Below are positions 50,812-61,748 of a stretch of DNA of 64,000 nt, one piece after another. Made by a program: the position numbers and the translations under genes. Every line of letters begins with the position of its first letter. Within the stretch, counting starts at the first letter, position 1. The notes under the pieces are model-generated. The model was not told the DNA's origin and made no database searches. It was given only the letters and a program-made list of their open reading frames with translations. Origin of the DNA: JBBSAT01 sp044223665 (GTDB taxonomy: Bacteria > Myxococcota_A > Polyangia > Polyangiales > Sandaracinaceae); contig JBGALT010000015.1 in NCBI GenBank assembly GCA_044223665.1, positions 18,505-82,504 of the forward strand. The letters are read 5' to 3'.

Positions 50812-52005
50812 TCAGGGCAGCTTGTGGACCATGCCCTCGCGCACGAGGCGCTTGATGAGCACGAGCTTGCCCTCGTCGTCGAGATCGCCCGGCAGATCAC
50901 GGACGGCGAACGCAGCCGTCTCGAGCGCGTAGCGCGTCGGCTCCGCCGCGTACGCGGGCAGTCGCATCTCGGCGCCGTAGCAGGACACGATGAACTGCCC
51001 GTCCTTCTCGCGGTACCGATAGAGCAGGTTCGGGCGTGCCCCGACGCGGTCGTCGAGGCCGATCTTCGAGAGCCCCAGCACCTGCATGAGCTGGCCCTCG
51101 AGGAGCGCCGTACGCGAAGAGACCAGGTCGTCCGCGAAGTGGTCGAGCGCAGCGTCGGCGTCGGCGCGCTCGGCCAGACGGCGGAACATGTCCTTGAACT
51201 TCGCCCGCGCCTCGGTCCGGTCGAACTCCGTGCGTGCGTAGCCCGGCGGGAGCGAGCGGCGCATCTCGAGATCGGTGAGCGCCATCTTCGCGACGGCCTC
51301 GAGCACGGCCTCGGTCCACGTCGTCTGGAGCGCGCCGACCGTGATGTGGAGCGTCTCGCCCTCGCGCGTCTGCGCGTCGTGCATGATGCCGCGCGGCAGA
51401 TAGAACATGTCGCCCGGCTCGAGATCGAACTCCATCGTGACCGCGCCGACCGGCGTCTCGGCCCGCTTGAACGACTGGCCGCGGAACGGCAGCTCGATCG
51501 GCGTGTCGAAGATCTGCCAGTGCTTGGTGCCGTGCACCTGGAGGATGAAGACGTCGTGGCTGTCGTAGTGGGGCGGGAAGCCCTGCGAGCCCGGCGGCGT
51601 CATGTAGATGTTGGTCTGGAAGCGGCACGAGAGCTCGCGCTCGAGCGAGCGGCAGAAGTCGTGCAGCCGCGGGACGAACGTGTGCAGCTGGTTGAAGCCG
51701 ATCGTGCCGCCGTCGGCGAACTGCTGGTACAGCCGGGCCAGGTCCACGACCCCGTCCGGGAACGTGTACGACTTGGCGTCCACCGGGTTGCGCGCGTTCG
51801 CGATGAACGCGTTCGAGTTCGTCAGGGTGTTGGACGTGATGACGCGATCGAGCGCCTCCAGCGTCAGCAGATCACCGTAATACGCACGATCCTTTCGGCG
51901 GATGAGGAGCGGCTTCTTCTCCCAGTACTCCTCGAAGAACTGCTTCCTCGAGATGGGATGGAGAATCGATTCGAAGTCGTACTGACGCGCGGAACGCTGG
52001 GCCAT
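50812..52005 (-). CDS. JmjC/cupin-4 family Fe(II)/2-oxoglutarate oxygenase-like protein
   Basis: The 397-residue protein has a double-stranded beta helix with FPPHYDSHDVFILQVHGTKH giving the HxD pair (His146, Asp148) and MFYLPRGIMHDAQTREG giving the second His (His209). HWQIFDTPIELPF and HITVGALQTTW complete the core. This matches cupin-4/JmjC proteins such as the ribosomal protein hydroxylases (RoxA/YcfD type), which use Fe(II), oxygen and 2-oxoglutarate. The C-terminal part (about 260-397) is a winged-helix-like domain. It starts with an ATG with GGAGGG upstream. Confidence 0.88.
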   Translation of the reverse strand: MAQRSARQYDFESILHPISRKQFFEEYWEKKPLLIRRKDRAYYGDLLTLEALDRVITSNTLTNSNAFIANARNPVDAKSYTFPDGVVDLARLYQQFADGGTIGFNQLHTFVPRLHDFCRSLERELSCRFQTNIYMTPPGSQGFPPHYDSHDVFILQVHGTKHWQIFDTPIELPFRGQSFKRAETPVGAVTMEFDLEPGDMFYLPRGIMHDAQTREGETLHITVGALQTTWTEAVLEAVAKMALTDLEMRRSLPPGYARTEFDRTEARAKFKDMFRRLAERADADAALDHFADDLVSSRTALLEGQLMQVLGLSKIGLDDRVGARPNLLYRYREKDGQFIVSCYGAEMRLPAYAAEPTRYALETAAFAVRDLPGDLDDEGKLVLIKRLVREGMVHKLP

Positions 52006-52097
52006 GCGGGTCCCTCCGCGTACGCCCTACGCGCCCGACGGCGAGCTCTTAGGAGCCCGCTCACAGGAAAAGCGCCGCTCGCGGACGTAGCGCCGCG

Positions 52098-53645
<1,548 letters not shown>

Positions 53646-53932
53646 CGCGGCCGAGTGTCGCACGACGAGCGCGTCGATCGCACGCGGCAATCGCCGCCGG
53701 GTGCGCCGCGCCGCGAGGCAGAGCCGCGCGCTCGTCGCGCTCCTGCGCGCACGCCGCTTCCCCACACCGCTCGCGCACCGCGGCGCCGCGTCGCGATCGC
53801 CCGGCTCCCGCGTGGCGTCGGTGAGCGCCGGTGCCTCCTTCGTCGCACCGGGCGCGCGTCCGCGCACGGGCCCGGGCCCGCGCGCCGCTCGGCACGAGCG
53901 CTGCACTCGAGACGAGAGCACGGAGGTTCGAC

Positions 53933-54412
53933 ATGAACGTGATCGTGAAGGGTGTGGCCGCGCTCGGCGTGGTCGGGCTCGTCGTTGCGGGCGCAGGCTG
54001 CGGAGGCGCGCAGCCCCCGACGCGTGCGCAGTCCGACGCAGTGGCTGCGGTTCGCTCGGCCGAAGCGCTCGATGCCTCGGCGACGCCGGCCTCGGCCTAC
54101 CAGCTGGAGCTCGCGCGCGGTGAGATGCAGCAGGCGGACGCTCTGATCCGTCAGGGCCGCATGGAACAGGCGCGCGACGTGCTCGAGCGCGCGAAGGCGG
54201 ACGCCGAGCTGGCGATGGCGCTCCGCCGCGAGGCGCAGGCGCGCGACGAGGCACAGGACGCGCACGAGCATCTCGACACGCTCCGTACGTCCCAGGAAGA
54301 GGTCACGAGCGGGGGCGCGGTGCCGACGCGCGCCGATTCGCCTACGGGCGGGCCATCCGGCGCGGCCCAGACGACGACCACCACCACCGTGACCACCACC
54401 GCGACGCCCTGA
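53933..54412 (+). CDS. DUF4398-like lipoprotein with Thr-rich tail
   Basis: The 159-residue lipoprotein has lipobox VAGAGC (Cys23) and a helical body of DUF4398 type (AVAAVRSAEALDASATPASA, QLELARGEMQQADALIRQGR, LERAKADAELAMALRREAQA), and ends in a long Thr/Ala/Pro tail. A CGGAGG ribosome-binding site precedes the ATG at 53933. It is 36 bp upstream of an OmpA-family lipoprotein with a similar helical domain, so they form an operon, presumably linking the outer membrane to peptidoglycan. The C-terminal Thr-rich tail is low complexity and may be disordered. Confidence 0.78.
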   Translation: MNVIVKGVAALGVVGLVVAGAGCGGAQPPTRAQSDAVAAVRSAEALDASATPASAYQLELARGEMQQADALIRQGRMEQARDVLERAKADAELAMALRREAQARDEAQDAHEHLDTLRTSQEEVTSGGAVPTRADSPTGGPSGAAQTTTTTTVTTTATP

Positions 54413-54448
54413 GCGGCCATCGACTTCGCAGAGAAAGAGGAGACGAAC

Positions 54449-55393
54449 ATGAGCAACGACAAGACGTGGATCGCGCTCGTTCTCGCCGCGGTGACGGCCG
54501 GCGCGTCGATGGGATGCGGGCGCGCGGCGATCTCGCCGCAGCTCGCCAGCGCGCGGCGCACGATGGAAGAGGCGCGCAGCGGCGCCGCGGGCCGGCTCGA
54601 GCCGGACGAGCTGCTCGTCGCGCAGCGGACGCTCACCACGGCGGAAGGCCAAGACGACGGCTCGCCGCGCGAGCAGCACTTCGCCTACCTCGCCGAGCGG
54701 CAGACCCGCGTGGCGATGGCGGACGCGCGCAGGGACGAGGTGCAGCAGGGCCTCGAGCAGGACCACGACGCGTACCAGCGCGAGCTCGAGCGCATCGCGC
54801 ACGAGCGCGGCCGTGCGCTCGAGGAGACGCGCGGCGCGCTCGCGGCCCGCGATCAGACCCTGGCCCAGCGCGAGAGCCAGCTCTCGCAGCAAGAGCAGCA
54901 GCTCGAGGCCGAGCGGCAGGCTCGCGCCGAGGCCGAAGCGCGCGCCCAGGACGCGCTGGCGCGCCTTCGGGACCTCGCGACCGTGCGCGAGGAGCCCACG
55001 CAGACCGTCATCACGCTCACGGGCGACGTGCTCTTCGAGAGCGATCGGTCCGAGCTGCGGCCCGAGGCGCAGGAGCGCCTGCGCCCGGTGGCCGACGCCA
55101 TCCGCGCGACCGGCGACACGGCGGTCATCGTCGGCTTCACCGACTCGCGAGGCTCCGACGAGTACAACCGTCAGCTCTCGCAGCGCCGCGCCGAGTCGGT
55201 CCGCAATTTCCTGATCGGCGAGGGCGTGCAGGGCGACCGCATCCGCGCCGAGGGGCGCGGAGAGACGAGCCCCATCGCGAGCAACGACACGGCCGAGGGG
55301 CGCGCCGAGAATCGCCGCGTCGAGAACTCGCTCCATCCGAGCCAGGTCGCGGCCGCCGAAGCGACCGCGAGCGGCGCGCTCGCCACGCGCTGA
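54449..55393 (+). CDS. OmpA-family lipoprotein with DUF4398-like domain
   Basis: The 314-residue lipoprotein has lipobox GASMGC (Cys23), a DUF4398-like helical domain (about 30-110: ARRTMEEARSGAAGRLEPDE and LLVAQRTLTTAEGQ), a coiled coil (about 105-175) and a C-terminal OmpA domain (about 185-300). The OmpA domain has VLFESDRSELRPEAQERLRP, VIVGFTDSRGSDEYNRQLSQ, RRAESVRNFLIGEGV and EGRAENRRVEN, the diaminopimelate-binding core. It probably bridges the outer membrane and peptidoglycan. It follows its DUF4398 partner by 36 bp. Confidence 0.88.
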   Translation: MSNDKTWIALVLAAVTAGASMGCGRAAISPQLASARRTMEEARSGAAGRLEPDELLVAQRTLTTAEGQDDGSPREQHFAYLAERQTRVAMADARRDEVQQGLEQDHDAYQRELERIAHERGRALEETRGALAARDQTLAQRESQLSQQEQQLEAERQARAEAEARAQDALARLRDLATVREEPTQTVITLTGDVLFESDRSELRPEAQERLRPVADAIRATGDTAVIVGFTDSRGSDEYNRQLSQRRAESVRNFLIGEGVQGDRIRAEGRGETSPIASNDTAEGRAENRRVENSLHPSQVAAAEATASGALATR

Positions 55394-55438
55394 CCAAGGG
55401 CGCATTCGAGCGCCGAGACCAGGCAGACCGGGACCGCG

Positions 55439-55461
55439 GCGCGAGGCGGTACGCTTCGCGC
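55439..55461. terminator. Hairpin between convergent genes
   Basis: GCGCGAGGCG and CGCTTCGCGC form a 10-bp stem with one G-T pair around a GTA loop, after the OmpA gene and before the end of the TPR gene. No T-tract is present. Confidence 0.4.
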
Positions 55462-55514
55462 GGCATCGCGCCTTCGACGACGATCGGATCGCGGTGCCTC
55501 CGTCGCCGCGGCGC

Positions 55515-58500
55515 TCAATGCGCCGCGCCGCGACGTGCGGCCGCCGCGTGCGGACCGCTCGGCGCGAGGTCGAGATAGTGCTGGTAGGCGGCGGCGGCGT
55601 CGGCCGAGTGCGCGTCGTGCAGGACCTCGCCGAGGTAGAACCACGCGTCGGGCGTGGCGCCCTCGACCCCGCTCGCCTGCTGCAAGAGGAGCAGCGCCTG
55701 TGCCTGGTCGTGGCCCGCGAGCGCCGCGCGCGCGCAAGACCGTGAGCCTCGTGCGCAGCGACGGCGGTCGGATGCGGTGCTCGAGCGAGCTCGTCGCACG
55801 ATCGAGCAGCGGGCCGGCGTCGCGCGCCTCGCCGGCCTCGACGTGGAGCGCCGCCCGCCCGAGCAGGGCCTCCGGCAGCTCGGCATCGATGCCCAGCGCG
55901 CGATCGAAGGCCTCGCCGGCCGCGCTCGCCTCGCCCGCGCCTGCGAGCGTCGCCGAGCGACCACCGCAGGGCGTCGCTCTCGGTGAGGGCCTCAACTCCC
56001 CGCGCACCGCGTCGCCGAAGTGCCCATGCGCCATCACCGCGGAGTGCGCGCTCGTGAATGCGCCGAGCCTTTCCTCGCGATCCCCGCCGCGCACCGACTC
56101 CATCTGCACGTCCGCATCGTCGAGCCGCCGCAGGCCGATGAGCGCCTCCACGCGCCCGAGGCGGCCCGTCAGCGAGAGCGACGCGCCCGAGGCGCTGCCG
56201 GCCAAGCGCGCGATCTCGCCGTACATGGTGTCGGCCGCCGCGTAGTCGCCGGTGTCGAGCAGGAGGCCGGCGAGCGCGACCTTGGCGTCGACGAGCTCGG
56301 TGGAGAGCTCGACCGCGCGCCGGAGCTCCGCCTCGGCGTTCGCGGCATCGCCACCCATCCGGTACGCGCGACCCATCAAGAAGTGACCCTCGGCGTCGTC
56401 GGGGTCGGTCCGCGTGACGATCTCGAGCGCTTGCTGCGCTTGACGCGCATCGTGGGCGCGCAGCGCCGCCTCGCCGAGCGCGAGCGCCGGGACCGGATCG
56501 CCCGGGTTGTCGTGCGCGAGCTGTCGCGCCGCGTCGAGCGTGGGCCCGGGCTCGGCGTTGCCCGCCACGGCGATCCGGATGCGCAGCGCGCGCAGCTCGG
56601 TGCTCGCGTCCTCGTGCCCTTCGACGTACGCATCGATGGCGCCCGCTGCCGTCGAGAGCGCCTCGTCCGAGCCGACGAGCAGCGCCGCGCGGGCGGTCAT
56701 CACGAGCACGTCCGGGTCCTCGGGCGAGAGCTGGGTGAGGACGGTCATCGCGCGCGCGCCGTTGCGACGCGCGAGGTAGATGCCGGCCAGGAGCTTGCGG
56801 AACTCCGGGTTCTGCGGGGCGCCCCGCACGGCCTCCGTGGCCGCGTACTCGGCCTGGAGGAAACGGCTCTCCGCGCGCGCGGCCTGCGCCACCAGCGCGA
56901 GCAGGCGCGGCTCCGAGGCGCCCGCCTCGAGCGCCGTCTCCACGGCGGCACCGGCCTCGTCGTGGTGGCCTTGGCGCCGCAAGAGGTGCGAGCGCGTCAG
57001 CTGGTAGAGCACGTGGTCGCTCGGTGCGCCGTGCACGAGGCGCGGCTCGAGGGCGGTCACCGCTGCGAGAGCCGGCTCGACCTCGTCGTCGTCGGCGGTG
57101 AGGAAGCCGCGCCAGAGCTTGGCGCGGAGGTTCTCGGGGTCGCGCTGCAGCACGCCGTCGAGCAGCGTGAGCGCGTCCTCGTGGCGGCCCTCGTCGTGCC
57201 GCGCCTCGGCGAGCGCGATGGCGGCGGCGGCGAGCTCCGGATCGCGCTGCGTCGCGGCCTCGAGGCGCTCGAGCGCGTTCTCGTCGCCGAGCCGCTGCCC
57301 GAGCCGGCCCGCGACGTAGAGCACGACGGCGTCCTCGGGCGCGCCGGCGATCGCGGCGTCGATCTCGGTGTGGGCGGCGGTCGCGTTCTGGTTGCCCACC
57401 GCGATGATCGCGTTGGCGGCGTGGACGTAGTGGGCTTCGCCGCCCGTGCGCTCGGCGCGCGCGACGGTGGGCGCGAGGTATCCGATCTCGAACGAGCCGT
57501 CCTCGAGCGCGCGCTGCATGTGCACGACGAGCAGGACGGTGGGGTTGTCGGTCGCGTGCGCGTCGAGATCGCGCGCCTGACGGAGGTAGCGCTCGGCGTC
57601 GACCAGGTCTTCGTGGTCGCCGGTCCGCGCGCCGGCCCGCGCCTGCTCGGTGAGGCGTGCCGCTTCGGCGTGGCGCTGGCGCACGTACTCTTGCCAGCCG
57701 AACCAGCCGCCGACGGCGCCGCCGATCGCGAGCACCCACACACCGACGAGGATGCGACCGATCGTGGTGCGCTCGACGCGCGCTTCCTTGCGGGGCGCCC
57801 ACACGGCGGCCTCGCCGGTCGGAGGCTCGAAGATCCCCTCGCGCTGGAGCATCTCGAGCACGTGGTCCGGGTCCTCGGCCACGCCGAACTGATCGCCGGT
57901 GGGCTCGTCCGGCGGCGTCTCGGGCGGAGCGCCGTCGTCCTCGGCGGCGAAGGCGGGCGCCTCTCCTTCGAGCGGCGGCTCCGAGGGGAAGCGCGCAGGC
58001 TCTCCGGCGCGCGGCTCCTCCATCGCGCGAGGCTCGTCGACGGAGCGCGCCGCCTTGGCCGACGGGAAGGGATCGGAGAGGCCGAGCGACGAGGAGGGAA
58101 AGGTCGGCGGATCCTCGAGCGAGTCGCGCGTGGGCCCCGCGGCCGGCATCGGAGGCGGGCGTCGCGACGGCGCCTGGCGCGGGCCCTCGCCGCCTTTCTC
58201 GGGCGCCGAGAATCCGCCCGGGCTCGTCGACGCGTCGACGATCGCATCCACGGGGCGCATGGCGCCCGGAGGCGGGGCGGCCGGGAGCGCCGCGGCCGGC
58301 AGCGGCGCCGCCGCCGGCGGCCATGGTGCCGGTCGCCCGGGAGCGGGCCTGGCGCGGGCGGGCATCGCGCGCGCGGGAGGCGCCGGCAGGGGCTTCGCCA
58401 GCTCGGGGACGCGGCCGACGGTGGTCGGTTGGTCGTCGTCGTCGGCGAAGACCTCGGCGACCGGCGCCGCGGCGCGCGCGGGCGGCGGCATCGGGGCCGG

Positions 58501-59094
58501 GCGCGCGGGGGCCGTTGGGGCGGGCCGCTTGGCGAGGACCTCGTCGGCCTTCTCGCGCGTGACGGCCGCCAGACGCTCGGAGAGATCCGGGCGCACCATG
58601 GTGCGCTCTTCGGGGGGCTCTTCGGCCGCCGGCTCGAACGCGGCGCGGCTCGCCTCGGCCGCCTTCTCGTGATCGCTCTCGGCGATCCGGGCCAGACGCA
58701 GCGCCCGCTCGTGCAGGGCCTGGATGGCGCGGTCGGACTGGTCGATGCCGCGCGCGCGCTCGAGGACCTTCGCCGCGCGGGCCGGATCGCCGCGCTTCAT
58801 CAGGACTTCGCCGAGATAGCGGTACGGCTCCTTGCGGGTCGCGCCGACGCGGGCCGCCTTCAAGAGCGCAGCCTGCGCCTTCAGGAGATCCCCCCCCGCC
58901 AGCTCGGCGCGCCCCTCCACGAGGAGCAGGTCGAGATCGTCGGGGCTGGCGCGCAGGCCAGCCGCCGCGATCTCGAGCGCGTCGGCGTTACGGTTGGCGA
59001 CCAGGAGGTCCTGAGCGAGCCTCGCCGCGTCCTCGCTGCCAGGGCGCGTGCGGAACTTCAGGAGGCGGGTGTCGAGCTCGTGTCCCGATGACAC
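55515..59094 (-). CDS. Giant TPR membrane protein, frameshifted in its last fifth
   Basis: The protein of about 1190 residues starts at GTG 59094. It has an N-terminal TPR set (about 10-120: LLKAQAALLKAARVGATRKE, YLGEVLMKRGDPARAAKVLERA), a long Pro/Ala-rich disordered region (about 160-420), one membrane helix (TTIGRILVGVWVLAIGGAVG, about 445-465), and a large periplasmic TPR solenoid to the end. The final TPRs switch frame near 55998, 55940 and 55735 (the last at a GC dinucleotide run), ending ASGVEGATPDAWFYLGEVLH, YQHYLDLAPSGPHAAAARRG and stop at 55515. It probably scaffolds envelope or motility complexes. Confidence 0.8.
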
Positions 59095-59282
59095 GGCGGC
59101 ATCCTAACCGCGCCCGCGCTCAACCGGATGGAAATTCCTCGGGTCGCGTGCTGCGGTCGGATCACCGCGGGCCGGCGAGCCGGCGAGCCGGCCACGATCC
59201 CTCGGCGCGTGCTCCTTTTCAGCCGCCCTCTCTCCGCGCATGGCCGCGCGACCGCGGCCCAAGTATGGAAGGGCCCCGCGTC

Positions 59283-60659
59283 ATGGAGCCCTCGATCCCC
59301 GTCGATGCGCGCCCGCCGGCCCACACGGTCCTGGCCGAGCTCCCCGTGCTCGCACGCATCGCGCTGCCGCTCGTGCTCACGAACGCCGGCAACATGCTGC
59401 TCGGCCTCGTCGACGTCGCGGTCGTCGGCCGGCTGGGCGAGTCTTCCATCGCCGGGGCGGGCCTCGGCAACGCGATCTACTTCACGGCCGCGCTCTTCGG
59501 CCTCGGCACGCTCTTCGGGCTCGACCCGCTCCTGACGCAGGCCATCGGGGCCGGCGATCGACGCGGCGCGCGCGCGGTGCTCACGCAGGGGCTCTGGCTC
59601 GCCGCACTACTCTCCGTGCCGCTCGCGCTCGTCATCGCCGCCATCGCGTGGGCCCTTCCGTGGCTCGGACAGGACCCCGACGTCGCACGGAGCGCACAGG
59701 CCTACGTCGTCTCCCGGCTGCCGAGCCTCTGGCCCTTCCTCGCGCTGACGGCGGCGCGCGGCTATCTGCAGGCGCTGAACGAGTCGCGAGCGCTGGTCGT
59801 CGGCGTGGTGCTCGCGAACGTCGTGAACCTGCCGGTGGCGATCGCGCTCGCGTTCGGCGTGCCCGCCATCGGCCTGCCGGCGCTCGGCGTGCAGGGCGCA
59901 GGCCTCGGCGCCTCGATCGCCACGCTCGTGCAGCTCGCGGTCGCGCTCGCCCCGATCCCGACCCTCGATCGCGAGCGGGGTCTGGCCGGCCAGCCGCGAG
60001 GCATCGAGCGCGCGCTCCTCGGGCGCGCGTTCCGTCTCGGCTCGCCCATCGGTGCCCAGATCGTCCTCGAGGCCGGGAGCTTCTCGATCGTCGCGTTCCT
60101 CGTCGGCACCTTCGGGCGGCTGCCGCTCGGCGCCCATCAGATCGCGCTCACCTGCGTGAGCTGCACGTTCCAGATCGCCCTCGGCGTGTCGGCCGCGACG
60201 AGCGTGCGCGTGGGAAGCGCCGTGGGCCGTGGCGATCGGCTCGGCGCGCGCACCGCGGGGCGCACCGGGATCGCCGTCGGAGGGGCGGGCATGCTCGCCG
60301 GGGCGCTGCTCTTCGGTGCGGCCCCGCGCCTGATCGCACGTGCCCTGACCGATCGAACGGAGCTGATCGACGCAGCGGTGCCGTTCTTGTGGGTCGCGGC
60401 GTGCTTCCAGCTCTCCGACGGCGTCCAGACCGTCGCGCAGGGGGCGCTGCGCGGCGCCGGCGACACGAGGTGGCCCTTCGTGCTCAACGCGCTCGGCCAC
60501 TACGGGATCGGCCTACCGATCGCGCTCGTGCTCGCCTATCCCCTCGGGCTCGGAGCCGTCGGTCTCTGGTGGGGTCTGTCGGGGGGGCTGACCGCCGTGG
60601 CCCTCGCGATGAGCACCCGCTTCCTGCGCGTCAGCGCCCGGCCGATCGCGCGCGTCTGA
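59283..60659 (+). CDS. MATE-family efflux transporter
   Basis: The 458-residue inner-membrane protein has 12 helices in two homologous halves, with IALPLVLTNAGNMLLGLVDV, GRLGESSIAGAGLGNAIYFT, LFGLDPLLTQAIGAGDRRGA and the second-half SPIGAQIVLEAGSFSIVAFL and GAHQIALTCVSCTFQIALG. MATE transporters export drugs or metabolites in exchange for sodium or protons. ATGs at 59265 and 59283 are possible, and the second has GGAAGGG about 10 bases upstream. No regulator is adjacent. Confidence 0.9.
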   Translation: MEPSIPVDARPPAHTVLAELPVLARIALPLVLTNAGNMLLGLVDVAVVGRLGESSIAGAGLGNAIYFTAALFGLGTLFGLDPLLTQAIGAGDRRGARAVLTQGLWLAALLSVPLALVIAAIAWALPWLGQDPDVARSAQAYVVSRLPSLWPFLALTAARGYLQALNESRALVVGVVLANVVNLPVAIALAFGVPAIGLPALGVQGAGLGASIATLVQLAVALAPIPTLDRERGLAGQPRGIERALLGRAFRLGSPIGAQIVLEAGSFSIVAFLVGTFGRLPLGAHQIALTCVSCTFQIALGVSAATSVRVGSAVGRGDRLGARTAGRTGIAVGGAGMLAGALLFGAAPRLIARALTDRTELIDAAVPFLWVAACFQLSDGVQTVAQGALRGAGDTRWPFVLNALGHYGIGLPIALVLAYPLGLGAVGLWWGLSGGLTAVALAMSTRFLRVSARPIARV

Positions 60660-60662
60660 GCG

Positions 60663-60705
60663 ACGAGCTGCCAGGCCCGCTCCTGACAGCTCGTTTCCTT
60701 TGGTG
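60663..60705 (+). terminator. Terminator after the MATE gene
   Basis: ACGAGCTG (60663-60670) pairs with CAGCTCGT (60687-60694), followed by TTCCTTT. It lies between the convergent MATE and SDR genes. Confidence 0.58.
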
Positions 60706-60713
60706 CCACCGGA

Positions 60714-61460
<747 letters not shown>

Positions 61461-61720
61461 GATGGCCTCCTGTCGAAGAAGGCGCGTCTGTACCGCGGAG
61501 GGTGCCGCGGCGGCCGTGCGGGTCGTCACGGCCGGTCGGAGGCGTCGGCTCGCGGCGTGGGAGGCGCCGCCGCCGAGTGAGACGGTGACGTGACCGTCCC
61601 ACCGAGCGCGTCGGCGATGGCGCGTCGCTCGCTCGAAGCACGACCCCACGCGCCACGCGTCGCACGCTCGATTCGTCGTGCCGCGAGCGATCGGGACGAG
61701 TCGATCGCGAAACACCGGCG

Positions 61721-61736
61721 TGGCCCGTTCACTGCT
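61721..61736 (+). promoter_or_regulatory. Sigma-54-like -24/-12 element
   Basis: TGGCCCGTTCACTGCT keeps both key dinucleotides of a sigma-54 promoter, GG and GC separated by exactly 10 bases. Transcription would begin only about 3 bases before the ATG at 61749, which would make the message almost leaderless, so the match may be chance. Confidence 0.25.
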
Positions 61737-61748
61737 ACGGTCGGCCCC

